Notes under the pieces: model-generated
Seen by the model: only the letters and a program-made list of their open reading frames with translations
Told to the model about the DNA's origin: nothing
The model's database searches: none
Program-made: the position numbers and the translations under genes
In this document: positions 49,015 through 57,078 of the stretch, piece after piece
How the letters are laid out: the number at the start of each line of letters is the position of its first letter
Position numbering within the stretch: the first letter of the stretch is position 1
DNA from: Phytohabitans aurantiacus
Lineage (GTDB): Bacteria > Actinomycetota > Actinomycetes > Mycobacteriales > Micromonosporaceae
Direction: 5' to 3'
Assembly: GCF_027923225.1 (NCBI RefSeq)
Contig: NZ_BSDI01000012.1
Location: 62,001-126,000, forward strand
Length of the DNA: 64,000 nucleotides

Positions 49015-50694
49015 TCAGACCCCCATCTGGTTCACATTGATCTCGGACGCGCGCGCCGGCCCAGTCGCACGCCGCGCCACCTCCGTAACGAGCGGCTCGC
49101 CTGCGGCGACACGGGACAGATCCGCTATCCGGAAACGCAGTCGCTCACCCAACCCCTTGGCCTGCGGATCCACCTGGGCGGGCGATGCCAGCAGCCCGCG
49201 TACGACGAAGTTGACCGCCCGCAGGTTGGGCAGCTCGTACCGTTCAACGGGCCGGCCAGCGGTTTCAGGGAGAAGCTCGGCGAACCGGTCGACGGTCAAC
49301 CAGGCCCGCAGCCGGGCGTACTCCTCGCCGGAACGCGCCCAGACACCGACGTTGGCGTCCGGACCCTTGTCACCCGACCGGGTGCCTACGCCTCGGGGTG
49401 GCGGTCCTTCCGACTCCCTTTCAAGGGCGGGCGGCGGGTCGTCCGAAAGCGCGGTCGTCGGCGGCGGCGCGATCGCCACGCGGGTGCCGTCGGGGTGGAC
49501 CGCCACGTGCTCGCGCTGCGGCACCGCCCCGGCCGTGAAGACCCCGTACGGCGAGGCGTCGGCCGGGGGCGTGGTGAGGAAGCAGCCCGGGTACGAGGCG
49601 AGGGCCAGCTCGACCGCCGCCGCCGAGAACGCCCGGCCCGCGCGCTTCGCGTCCGCGTCGTGGATCTGGGCTCGCAGCAGGGCGCCTTCGCCGGTACTCG
49701 TCAGCGTGAAGGCCAGCCCATCGGTGCCGACCGCGGCTTCGAGCTGGGTTCGCACGAGTGCCGCCTTGGCCTCGATGTCGAGCCCGACCAGTACGAACGT
49801 CATCGCGTTGCGGAAGCCGCCGAGCGTGTTGACGCCGACCTTGAGGGTGGGAGGCGGGGGCGTGCCACGGACCCCGGTGACGCGCACCCGGTCCGGACCA
49901 TCGGGCGCCAGCGTGATCGAGTCGAGATAGGTCACCACGTCCGGCCCGAGGTACGCCGGCCCGCCCACCTCGTACACGAGCTGCGCGGTCACGGTGTCGA
50001 CGGTGACGGCACCGCCGGTACCCGGATGCTTGGTGATCACGGTGGACCCGTCGGCGTGCACCTCGGCGATCGGAAAGCCGGGCCGCCGCCCACCGTCGGG
50101 CAGCTCGGTGAAGAAGCTGAAGTTGCCGCCGGTGGCCTGGGCCCCGCACTCCAGCACGTGCCCGGCGACGGTGGCGCCCGCGAGCGCGTCGAAGTCGGTG
50201 CGCCCCCAGCCGAAGTGGGCGATCGCCGGCCCCACCACCAGGGACGCGTCCGTGACCCGGCCGGTCACCACGACGTCCGCGCCGGCGTCGAGGCACGAGG
50301 CGATGCCGAACGCGCCAAGGTAGGCGTTGGCCGTGAGGGCACCGTCGCGTTCGGCGGCGTCGCCGGCGACGTACCCGACGCGCGCGCGGAGGCCGAGCCG
50401 CGCGGCGAGCGAGTCGAGCGCGGCGGCCAGCCCTTCGGGGTTGAGCCCGCCAGCGTTGGTCACGATGCGTACGCCGCGGTCGAGCGCGGTGCCGAGGCAC
50501 TGCTCCATCTGCCGGAGGAAGGTGCGGGCGTACCCGAGCGACGGGTCTCTCAGGCGGTCTCGCCCGAGGATGAGCATGGTCAGCTCGGCCAGGTAGTCGC
50601 CGGTGAGCACGTCGAGCGGGCCGCCGTCGAGCATCTCCTGCCAGGCGGCGAAGCGGTCGCCGTAGAAGCCGGACGCGTTGCCGATGCGGATCAT
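49015..50694 (-). CDS. AtuA-family (DUF1446) acyclic-terpene-utilisation protein
   Basis: The 559-residue protein starts MIRIGNASGFYGDRFAAWQEML, the DUF1446/AtuA N-terminus, with ELTMLILGR, RIVTNAGGLNPEGLA and VVVTGRVTDASLVVGPAIAHFGW as further family segments. The C-terminal ~110 residues form the separate AtuA C-terminal domain (SGDKGPDANVGVWARSGEEY). AtuA proteins occur in citronellol/isoprenoid-acid catabolism clusters; their biochemical role is unknown. Its ATG overlaps the upstream stop (ATGA), so the operon is tightly coupled. Confidence 0.88.
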   Translation of the reverse strand: MIRIGNASGFYGDRFAAWQEMLDGGPLDVLTGDYLAELTMLILGRDRLRDPSLGYARTFLRQMEQCLGTALDRGVRIVTNAGGLNPEGLAAALDSLAARLGLRARVGYVAGDAAERDGALTANAYLGAFGIASCLDAGADVVVTGRVTDASLVVGPAIAHFGWGRTDFDALAGATVAGHVLECGAQATGGNFSFFTELPDGGRRPGFPIAEVHADGSTVITKHPGTGGAVTVDTVTAQLVYEVGGPAYLGPDVVTYLDSITLAPDGPDRVRVTGVRGTPPPPTLKVGVNTLGGFRNAMTFVLVGLDIEAKAALVRTQLEAAVGTDGLAFTLTSTGEGALLRAQIHDADAKRAGRAFSAAAVELALASYPGCFLTTPPADASPYGVFTAGAVPQREHVAVHPDGTRVAIAPPPTTALSDDPPPALERESEGPPPRGVGTRSGDKGPDANVGVWARSGEEYARLRAWLTVDRFAELLPETAGRPVERYELPNLRAVNFVVRGLLASPAQVDPQAKGLGERLRFRIADLSRVAAGEPLVTEVARRATGPARASEINVNQMGV

Positions 50695-51479
50695 GGAAGG
50701 CTGCTGGCTGGTCTGCGGCCGGCGCCCGGCGGGCCGGCGAAGGCCTGTGCGATGTCGAGCCACTCGTCGGCGACCGGGCCGGTGGCCACCAGTGCCAGGT
50801 CGGCACGGTGCCGGCGCTGCGTGACGAGCAGGCAGAAGTCGAGCGCCGGGCCGGTCACCCGATTCGCGGCACCGGCCGGACCGTACACCCAGACGTCATC
50901 GGGTCCGACCAACTCGACCCGGACGGGCTCCGTGGGTGCAGGCCGGTCATGGGTCAGGAAGCTGTGCGCGAGGGTGCGGAAGCCGAGGTGCGCCACGTGC
51001 CGCAGGCGCGTGGTCGGCACCCTGCGGTGTCCCAGCGTGTCCGCGATGTCCTGCCCGTGCGCGAACGTCTCCATGATCCGTGCGGTCGCCATCGAGGGCG
51101 CCGACATCTCCGTGCCGTACCAGGGCAGGCGCGCGCCCGGCGGCACGGCCTTGAGGGCGTCCGCGAGGGCCGCCCGGCCGGTGCGCCAGCGGGCCAGCAG
51201 CTCGGCGGGCGGCGCCAGGCATTCCTCCGTGCCCCGGTCGATGAAGTGCTCGGGATCGGTGGCGGCGTAGGCCATCGAGGCGTGGAACGCGTCCGGGTCG
51301 GTCGCCGCCAGCATCGCCATGTGGTCGGTCCAGACGAGGTGCGCGATCTGGTGCGCGATGGTCCAGCCGTCGGCGGGCGTCAGCCGGGTCCAGTGCGCGT
51401 CCGGCAGCGGGCCGACCCGGGCATCCAGGTCGGCCGACTCGTCGGCGAGGTCGGCGAGCAGTCCGTCGAGGTCGACCAT
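50691..51479 (-). CDS. TIGR03084-family DinB/maleylpyruvate-isomerase-like metalloprotein
   Basis: The 262-residue protein has the four-helix DinB/MDMPI-N layout: HWTRLTPADGWTIAHQIAHLVWTDHMAML supplies metal-ligand His residues and ETFAHGQDIADTLG a further His. A C-terminal domain (VWVYGPAGAANRVTGPALDFCLLV) follows. Related proteins (mycothiol-dependent isomerases) use mycothiol in actinobacteria; whether this one does is inference. AGGAGACGACGCCC precedes its ATG. It sits between the TetR gene and the AtuA gene, so it likely acts in the same pathway. Confidence 0.85.
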   Translation of the reverse strand: MVDLDGLLADLADESADLDARVGPLPDAHWTRLTPADGWTIAHQIAHLVWTDHMAMLAATDPDAFHASMAYAATDPEHFIDRGTEECLAPPAELLARWRTGRAALADALKAVPPGARLPWYGTEMSAPSMATARIMETFAHGQDIADTLGHRRVPTTRLRHVAHLGFRTLAHSFLTHDRPAPTEPVRVELVGPDDVWVYGPAGAANRVTGPALDFCLLVTQRRHRADLALVATGPVADEWLDIAQAFAGPPGAGRRPASSLP

Positions 51480-51494
51480 GGGCGTCGTCTCCTG

Positions 51495-52115
51495 TCAGAG
51501 GTTGGCGAGCGCGCCGCCGGCGAGGCCAGGAAGCGCGGCGAGTTGCTTCTTCCACGCCGCTAGCAGGGCCTGGCGGCGATGGGTGTCGTCGGAGAGCAGG
51601 TTGGCCACGCCGAGCCCGCGCAGCAGGTCGAGGGTGGCCTGCACGGCCTCCCGCACCCCGGGCGCGCGCTCGTCGGCTCCGAGCAGGTCGACCGCGAGCC
51701 GGTGCATCTCCCGGCCCACCCGGGCTTCGAGCGGGACGAGGGCGGCACGCAGGTCGGGATCGGTGCGGGCAGCCACCCACACCTCCAGGGCGGCCACGAA
51801 GAGCGGGCCGGTGAACGCCGCGGCCAGCATGTCGACGACCCGGTCGAGCCGCTGCGGACCGGCGGGCAGGACGGCCGCCTCCTGCCGGATCTCGGCAGCG
51901 CGGCGCTCGGCCAGGTGCTCGACCGCGGCCATCACCAGCTCGGACTTGGTGGGGTAGTGGTGCAGCTGGGCGCCGCGCGAGACGCCGGCCCGGGCAGCGA
52001 CCACGGTCGTGGTGGTGCCCGACCAGCCGTGCTCGACGAGGCACTCCACGGTGGACTCCAGGAGGCGGGCCTGGGTGACGCGACTGCGCTCCTGTTGCGG
52101 GGTACGGACCGGCAC
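51495..52115 (-). CDS. TetR-family transcriptional regulator
   Basis: The 206-residue repressor starts at GTG (VPVRTPQQERSRVTQARLLESTVE); the open frame continues far upstream but overlaps the divergent transporter and is not coding there. The N-terminal HTH is GTTTTVVAARAGVSRGAQLHHYPTK (about residues 35-58), followed by a mostly helical ligand-binding domain. It is the first gene of the leftward acyl-CoA operon (15 bp before the TIGR03084 gene) and lies divergent to the Nramp-like gene, with a palindromic operator between. Confidence 0.9.
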   Translation of the reverse strand: MPVRTPQQERSRVTQARLLESTVECLVEHGWSGTTTTVVAARAGVSRGAQLHHYPTKSELVMAAVEHLAERRAAEIRQEAAVLPAGPQRLDRVVDMLAAAFTGPLFVAALEVWVAARTDPDLRAALVPLEARVGREMHRLAVDLLGADERAPGVREAVQATLDLLRGLGVANLLSDDTHRRQALLAAWKKQLAALPGLAGGALANL

Positions 52116-52136
52116 ACCCTCAGCCTGCCCGTACAG

Positions 52137-52162
52137 AAACAAACAGTCAAGCCTGCTTGTTT
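52137..52162. promoter_or_regulatory. Putative TetR operator between the TetR and Nramp-like genes
   Basis: AAACAAACAG (52137-52146) and CTGCTTGTTT (52153-52162) form an inverted repeat (9 of 10). A second, shorter palindrome CAAGC-CT-GCTTG lies inside at 52148-52159. Both are in the only spacer between divergent genes, the expected place for an autoregulated TetR operator. Confidence 0.6.
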
Positions 52163-52193
52163 TTGGAGAGTCGCTGCCGGGAATGATCAGGGC

Positions 52194-53423
52194 GTGAAGC
52201 GGCTGCTCGCGATCACGTTGGGCATTTTGACCGCGATCGGCGGCTTCGTCGATATCGGGGACCTCGTCGCCAACGGTCTTGTCGGCGCGCGGTTCGGGCT
52301 GAGCCTCGCCTGGGTGGTGATCGTCGGGATCGGCGGCATCTGCGTGTACGCCGAGATGTGCGGGCGAGTGGCCGCCATCTCCGGCCGCCCGGTCTTCGAC
52401 ATCGTGCGCGAGCGCCTCGGCCCGCGCTGGGGCGTCACGAACCTGCTGGCGTCGTTCCTCATCACCTTCCTCACGCTGACCGCCGAGATCGGTGGTGTCG
52501 CCCTCGCGCTCGAACTGGCCAGCTCCGTCCACTACCTGCTGTGGGTACCGCTGGCGGCGTTCGCGGTCTGGGTGGTGATCTGGCGGGTCCGGTTCAAGCG
52601 GATGGAGGAGATCTTCGGGCTGCTCGGGCTGTGCCTGCTCGCCTTCGGCGTGGCCGTCTGGCAGCTCGGGCCGGACTGGGGAGCACTGTGGACACAGGCG
52701 ACCCATCCCGCACCGGACGGCAGCGAAGGCTGGCCGACCTATGCGTTCTGGGGCATCGCGCTCTTCGGCGCGGCGATGACGCCGTACGAGGTGTTCTTCT
52801 TCTCCTCGGGCGGGGTCGAGGAGCACTGGTCGCGCCGGGACCTGGGCACCATGCGTGCCAACGTCTTCATCGGCTTTCCGCTGGGCGGCCTGCTCTCGCT
52901 CTGCATCATGGCGGCCACCGCCATCGTGCTGCTGCCGCGCGGTGTCGAGGTGGAGACCCTGGACCAGCTGGTTACGCCGGTCACCGAGTCGCTGGGCAAG
53001 GTGGGGCTCGCGGTGGTGCTCATCGGCATCTTCGCGGCCACCTTCGGCGCCGCGCTGGAGACCGGCTTGTCGTGCGGGTACACGGTGGCGCAGTACTTCG
53101 GGTGGCAGTGGGGCAAGTACGTGCGGCCCCGGGAGGCGTCGCGCTTTCACGTGACGGTGCTGCTCACGATCCTCACCGGCGTACTGATCCTGTGCACCAC
53201 TGTGGACCCCGTGCTGGTCACCGAGTACTCCATCGTGCTCTCGGCGGCGGCGCTGCCACTGACCTACCTGCCGATCCTGGTCGTGGCCAACGATCCGGAC
53301 TACCTCGGCGAGCACACCAACGGGCGGTTCGCGAACACGGTCGGCACGGTGTACCTCGGCATCGTGCTGGTCGCCTCGCTCGCCGCCATCCCACTCATGA
53401 TCGTGACGGGAGCGGGCGGATGA
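52194..53423 (+). CDS. Divergent Nramp-like divalent metal transporter
   Basis: The 409-residue protein has eleven hydrophobic helices in the Nramp/SLC11 pattern, starting at GTG (VKRLLAITLGILTAIGGFVDIGDLVANG). The canonical TM1 metal motif D-P-G-N is here D-I-G-D (about residues 19-22), and the canonical TM6 M-P-H is M-T-P-Y-E (about 195-199). These are the metal-coordinating positions, so substrate or mechanism may differ from Mn2+/Fe2+ Nramps. Two PRC-barrel genes follow with overlapping start/stop codons. The TetR operator lies upstream. Confidence 0.8.
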   Translation: MKRLLAITLGILTAIGGFVDIGDLVANGLVGARFGLSLAWVVIVGIGGICVYAEMCGRVAAISGRPVFDIVRERLGPRWGVTNLLASFLITFLTLTAEIGGVALALELASSVHYLLWVPLAAFAVWVVIWRVRFKRMEEIFGLLGLCLLAFGVAVWQLGPDWGALWTQATHPAPDGSEGWPTYAFWGIALFGAAMTPYEVFFFSSGGVEEHWSRRDLGTMRANVFIGFPLGGLLSLCIMAATAIVLLPRGVEVETLDQLVTPVTESLGKVGLAVVLIGIFAATFGAALETGLSCGYTVAQYFGWQWGKYVRPREASRFHVTVLLTILTGVLILCTTVDPVLVTEYSIVLSAAALPLTYLPILVVANDPDYLGEHTNGRFANTVGTVYLGIVLVASLAAIPLMIVTGAGG

Positions 53424-53788
53424 GCGGTGGCAGGGCGTACGACGCCCACCTGCACCTGCTGGACCGGCAGATCATCGACCCGGACGGCCGGATGGTCGGC
53501 AAGGTCGACGACGTCGAGCTGGCTCCGGACGGCGAGGGCGGCCTGTACCTCGCCGCGCTCCTCGTCGGCCCGGCCGCGCTCGGCCGGCGGGTCGGTGGAC
53601 GGTTCGGGCGGCTGTTGGTCCGGCTGCAGGGGCGGGGCGAGCCGGTCCGCATCCCGCTGGAAGAGGTCACCGAGATCGGCAGCGCGGTGCGGCTCGGCAC
53701 CCGTCGACCCCCGCCCGGCTCGGAACACTGGATTCGTGACCACGTCGTCGCCCGCATACCGGGAGCCTCCGTTGAGTCAGATGAGTGA
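53420..53788 (+). CDS. PRC-barrel-type small protein (first)
   Basis: The 122-residue protein starts at an ATG overlapping the transporter stop (ATGA). LLDRQIIDPDGRMVGKVDDVELAPDGEGGLYLAALLVGPAALGRR is a PRC-barrel pattern: a D-x-x-G-x-x-V-G-K-V-D-D-V-E start followed by beta strands, ending with IPLEEVTEIGSAVRL. It lacks a TM segment. PRC-barrels are adaptor or ligand-binding beta barrels; near transporters they may regulate activity. Function is inferred from context only. Confidence 0.75.
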   Translation: MSGGRAYDAHLHLLDRQIIDPDGRMVGKVDDVELAPDGEGGLYLAALLVGPAALGRRVGGRFGRLLVRLQGRGEPVRIPLEEVTEIGSAVRLGTRRPPPGSEHWIRDHVVARIPGASVESDE

Positions 53789-54152
53789 GCCTCCGCTGAC
53801 ACGCGTGAGTGAGCTGATCGGCGCGCCCGTGTACGGACCGGACGGGGAGCGCATCGGTGTCGTGGAAGACGTGCGGCTGGCGCAGGACGGGCCTCCGCAG
53901 GGCCACCTGCACACGCGGATACGCGTCGCGGGGCTGATCGTGGCGCCGCGCCGGCACGTGCGGCTCTGGGGGTACGAGCGGCGACCCGACATCGGGCCGT
54001 GGCTGATCCGGGCGATCGTGCGCCGGCTCAGCCACGGCGCCCACGGGGTGCGCTGGGCCGACGTGCGCTGGGACCCGGTGGCTGGCGTCGTGCACTGCCG
54101 CTTGCCGAAGCGCGCCCTGTCGGCGGCATACGACCTGCCGGCGACGCCGTGA
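53781..54152 (+). CDS. PRC-barrel-type small protein (second)
   Basis: The 123-residue protein overlaps the preceding gene by 8 bp. It begins MSEPPLTRVSELIGAPVYGPDGERIGVVEDVRLAQDG, again a PRC-barrel start (L-I-G-x-P-V-Y-x-x-x-G-x-x-I-G-V-V-E-D-V), with a C-terminal RWADVRWDPVAGVVHCRLPKR strand. It is a second, divergent copy of the first PRC-barrel rather than a tandem duplicate. Two coupled PRC genes after a transporter suggest a cytosolic partner complex. Confidence 0.75.
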   Translation: MSEPPLTRVSELIGAPVYGPDGERIGVVEDVRLAQDGPPQGHLHTRIRVAGLIVAPRRHVRLWGYERRPDIGPWLIRAIVRRLSHGAHGVRWADVRWDPVAGVVHCRLPKRALSAAYDLPATP

Positions 54153-54160
54153 CACACCTT

Positions 54161-54319
54161 TTGAGCTGCCGCGATGTCCGCCGCGCGCAAGATCGTTGCT
54201 CCCGCGGCCGCACCGTCCGCGATTCACGGTCAACCCCGGACGGGGTTGGTCGTGGGGACGCGAAGGGCGAGGCCGCGGGAGCAGCGGTAGCTACCGCGAC
54301 GAGCGTCGCGGCAGCTCGA
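54161..54319. repeat. Long nested palindrome (~159 bp) between convergent PRC and crp genes
   Basis: GAGCTGCCGCGA (54163-54174) pairs perfectly with TCGCGGCAGCTC (54306-54317). Inside, GTTGCTCCCGCGGCC pairs with GGCCGCGGGAGCAGC (14 of 15), and CAACCCC-GGAC-GGGGTTG forms the centre. Further partial pairing links these arms. The whole 193-bp intergenic region is thus one extended hairpin, possibly a terminator or the relic of a palindromic element. Confidence 0.75.
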
Positions 54320-54345
54320 AATCTCTGAATCCTGGCTGGTCGCGC

Positions 54346-55023
54346 CTAGACGCGGGCGCGCCGGGCGAGCCGCTCCGGGTCGAGGATGATCACGCTCTTG
54401 CCGTCGAGGCGCAGCCACCCGCGCGACGCGAAGTCGGCGAGGGCCTTGTTGACGGTCTCGCGGGAGGCGCCGACCAGCTGGGCCAGCTCCTCCTGGGTGA
54501 GGTCGTGGGTCACCCGGAGCACGCCGCCGTCGCGGGTGCCGAACCTGCCGGCCATCTGGAGCAGGTTTTTCGCCACGCGGCCGGGAACGTCGGTGAAGAT
54601 CAGGTCGGCCAGTGCGTCGTTGGTCCGGCGCAGCCGGCGCGCCAGGACCCGGAGCAGCTGCTCGGCGATCTCCGGCCGGTTGTTGAGCCACGGGCGCAGC
54701 GCCTGCTTGCGGAGGCGGGCCAGGCGCGTGTCGGTGACGGCGGTGGCCGTCGCGGTGCGCGGGCCGGGGTCGAAGAGCGAGAGCTCGCCCAGCATGTCGG
54801 ATGGGCCCATGACGGAGATGAGGTTCTGCCGGCCGTCGGCGGCGCGCCGACCAAGCTTGATCTTGCCGGACAGCACTATGTAGAGGCTGTCGCCGGGCTC
54901 GCCCTCGTTGAAGACGACCTCGCCCTTACGGGTCTCGATCGTCTCCATCTCTTTGGCGAGCGCTTCGGCCGCCTCCGGGTCGACGCCCTGGAAGATCCCA
55001 CTGCGGGCCAGTACCTCGTCCAT
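54346..55023 (-). CDS. crp: Crp/Fnr-family cAMP receptor protein
   Basis: The 225-residue protein starts at [14 protein letters not shown] with GGAGGTGCGG upstream; the earlier in-frame ATG is not preferred. The cNMP-binding domain (about residues 10-125) carries [21 protein letters not shown], in which the phosphate-binding Arg follows the G-E-L motif, as in cAMP-binding Crp. A helix-turn-helix near [26 protein letters not shown] binds DNA. It is the actinobacterial Crp, between the MBL/RidA genes and nth in related genomes. A Crp-like half-site pair occurs before the ABC importer. Confidence 0.95.
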   Translation of the reverse strand: MDEVLARSGIFQGVDPEAAEALAKEMETIETRKGEVVFNEGEPGDSLYIVLSGKIKLGRRAADGRQNLISVMGPSDMLGELSLFDPGPRTATATAVTDTRLARLRKQALRPWLNNRPEIAEQLLRVLARRLRRTNDALADLIFTDVPGRVAKNLLQMAGRFGTRDGGVLRVTHDLTQEELAQLVGASRETVNKALADFASRGWLRLDGKSVIILDPERLARRARV

Positions 55024-55144
55024 ACCGCACCTCCGCCTGCGCATTCCTGTCACTTACCGGCAATTCGGCCGGTTAGTCGGCGCGCGCAGTAAGTCTAGGC
55101 GCACGTCGGCGAGGTTCGGGCGTGCACCCCCGGAAACTTGATCG

Positions 55145-55150
55145 TAAAGT
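55145..55150 (+). promoter_or_regulatory. -10 hexamer TAAAGT for cbiZ (leaderless type)
   Basis: TAAAGT ends 7 nt before the GTG at 55158; it supports that start over the open frame beginning 36 bp earlier. Confidence 0.5.
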
Positions 55151-55157
55151 GCGGCGG

Positions 55158-55820
55158 GTGGTGCCGGAGCCAATCCTTGGAGACCGTCTTGAGAACGGTC
55201 GCGACATTCCGCTGCTGACCTGGCGGATCGGCCGCCCGCTGCTGGCCATCTCGTCCGCGCCGCTCGGCGGCGGCATCGGGCTCCGGCAGTGGATCATCAA
55301 CGCAACGGTACCAATGTGGTACGACCGGGACGATCCAGACGTGCACCTGGCCGAGTTGGCCGCCGAGTTGGGGTTCGAGGGGCCCGGCATCGGCCTGCTG
55401 ACCGGCGTCGACGTGGCCGAGGTCGTCACTGCGGTCGACGAGGGGGTCCGCGTGTGGGCCACCGTCGGGCTCGGTGACCCCGTCTGGGCGGCGGCGATTC
55501 GTGCCGATTCACCCCGTGTCGGCACGGTCAACATCGTGGTCTCAGTGCCAGCCCGGCTGTCCGAGGCCGCGCTGGTCAACGCGGTCGCCACCGCTACCGA
55601 GGCGAAGGCACAGGCGCTGTGGGACCTCGGTCTCGCGGCGACGGGTACGCCCACCGACGCGGTGTGCGTGGTGTGCCCGCCCGACGGCCCGGTTGCCGCC
55701 TACGGCGGTCCGCGTTCGGAGTGGGGAGCCCGGATCGCCCGTTCGGTCCACTCGGCCGTCCGATCAGGTGGTGGCACGGGCAGGGGGACCGGGATGCCCT
55801 GGTCCGACCGAAATCTGTAG
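55158..55820 (+). CDS. CbiZ-type adenosylcobinamide amidohydrolase
   Basis: The 220-residue protein starts at GTG (VVPEPILGDRLENGRDIPLLTWRIG). The family segments are ISSAPLGGGIG, TGVDVAEVVTAVDEGVRVWATVGLGDP, NIVVSVPARLSEAALVNAVATATEAKAQALW, and the C-terminal GTPTDAVCVVCPP. CbiZ cleaves the aminopropanol side chain of cobinamide for corrinoid salvage in some bacteria. Presence beside crp and capA has no obvious pathway link. Call based on motif order; activity is not proven. Confidence 0.8.
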   Translation: MVPEPILGDRLENGRDIPLLTWRIGRPLLAISSAPLGGGIGLRQWIINATVPMWYDRDDPDVHLAELAAELGFEGPGIGLLTGVDVAEVVTAVDEGVRVWATVGLGDPVWAAAIRADSPRVGTVNIVVSVPARLSEAALVNAVATATEAKAQALWDLGLAATGTPTDAVCVVCPPDGPVAAYGGPRSEWGARIARSVHSAVRSGGGTGRGTGMPWSDRNL

Positions 55821-55860
55821 TTCGCAGGCCCTTGCAGCTGGCCGGTATCGTCGCGGAACG

Positions 55861-57051
55861 ATGAGTCACCCCGGGCTGCACGAACGTTCCGGCCGCACAC
55901 GGCGTCCCATCCTCGCCGTGGTCGCGGTCGTCGCGGTGCTGCTCGGAGCCGGTCTCGGCGCCGTGGCCTTCGTCGCGAACCGCGACTCCGGATCGGGGTC
56001 GACGCTCTGGCAGGGCAGCGCGGTCCACGAGCCTTCCGGATCGACCGAGCCCTCCCCGTCGCAGTCCACCGAGGCGTCTCCGGCCACCATCTCCATGTCG
56101 GCCACCGGTGACATCATCATGGGCAACGCGCCCAGCAGGCTGCCCGCCAACGGCGGCAAGGGCTTCTTCAACTCGGTCAAGTCCGCGCTCGCGGCCGACC
56201 TCGTGATGGGCAACCTCGAAGAGCCACTCACCGACGACACCGGGGCTGGCAAGTGCGGGGCCAACTCCACGAGGTGCTTCCAGTTCCGGGCGCCGCCCTC
56301 GTACGCGGCACACCTGAAGGACGCCGGCTTCGAACTGCTCAACCAGGCCAACAACCACGGCAACGACTACGGCCCGGCGGGATACCGCAACACCCAGAAG
56401 GCGTTGAAGGCCCAGGGTCTGCGGCACACCGGGGCGCCTGACGAGATCACCGTGGTCGACGTCGAGGGCGTATCGGTGGCCGTGGCCGGCTTCTCCTCGT
56501 ACCCGTGGTCGAACAGCCTCACCGACATCGACGAGGCCACCGAGGTCATCAAGAAGGCCGCCACCATGGCCGACGTCGTGGTGGTCCAGGTGCACATGGG
56601 CGCCGAAGGCGCCGACCAGACACACGTCAAGCCAGGCACCGAGCTCTACCTCGGGGAAAACCGGGGCGACCCGGTCAAGTTCTCGCACGCCATGATCGAC
56701 GCAGGTGCCGACCTGATCGTGGGGCACGGTCCGCACGTGCTGCGCGGCATGGAGTTCTACAAGGACCGGCTGATCGCGTACAGCCTGGGCAACTTCGCGG
56801 GCGGCGGCAAGACGTTGAGCAGCAACGGCGTGCTCGGGCTGGGCGGTGTGCTCAAGGTCTCGGTGAAGCCAGACGGTACCTTCGCCAGCGGCCAGCTCAT
56901 CTCGACGGCGATGAACAGCGCGGGCCTGCCGACGATCGACAACGCGCACCGGGGCGCCAAGCAGGTGGGCCAGCTCAGTAAGGCTGACTTCCCGACCACC
57001 GGCGCCAAGCTCGACGGCAAGGGCAAGATCACCGCTCCGGCGGCCGGCTGA
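55861..57051 (+). CDS. CapA-family metallophosphatase-like secreted/membrane protein
   Basis: The 396-residue protein starts MSHPGLHERSGRTRRPILAVVAVVAVLLGAG, with a TM/signal anchor near residues 15-38. The CapA fold follows: ATGDIIMGNAPS, NLEEPLTDD, LLNQANNHGNDYGPAGYRNT, VVVQVHMGAEGA and GHGPHVLRGMEFYKD. CapA was named for poly-gamma-glutamate capsule synthesis, but the family is broad and mostly uncharacterised in actinobacteria. It lies between cbiZ and nth; a TATCGT -10-like hexamer is 9 nt before the ATG. Confidence 0.88.
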   Translation: MSHPGLHERSGRTRRPILAVVAVVAVLLGAGLGAVAFVANRDSGSGSTLWQGSAVHEPSGSTEPSPSQSTEASPATISMSATGDIIMGNAPSRLPANGGKGFFNSVKSALAADLVMGNLEEPLTDDTGAGKCGANSTRCFQFRAPPSYAAHLKDAGFELLNQANNHGNDYGPAGYRNTQKALKAQGLRHTGAPDEITVVDVEGVSVAVAGFSSYPWSNSLTDIDEATEVIKKAATMADVVVVQVHMGAEGADQTHVKPGTELYLGENRGDPVKFSHAMIDAGADLIVGHGPHVLRGMEFYKDRLIAYSLGNFAGGGKTLSSNGVLGLGGVLKVSVKPDGTFASGQLISTAMNSAGLPTIDNAHRGAKQVGQLSKADFPTTGAKLDGKGKITAPAAG

Positions 57052-57066
57052 GTCGGAGCGTCGGCG

Positions 57067-57072
57067 TACTCT
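57067..57072 (+). promoter_or_regulatory. -10 hexamer TACTCT for nth (leaderless type)
   Basis: TACTCT ends 6 nt before the GTG at 57079, without a ribosome binding site. Confidence 0.55.
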
Positions 57073-57078
57073 TTCGCC

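Noticed and set aside
52184..52199. TGATCAGGGCGTGAAG resembling the start of palindromic family A
   Set aside because: Only 16 bp, lacking CCCT and any second arm, and it covers the transporter start codon; chance or a remnant cannot be distinguished.
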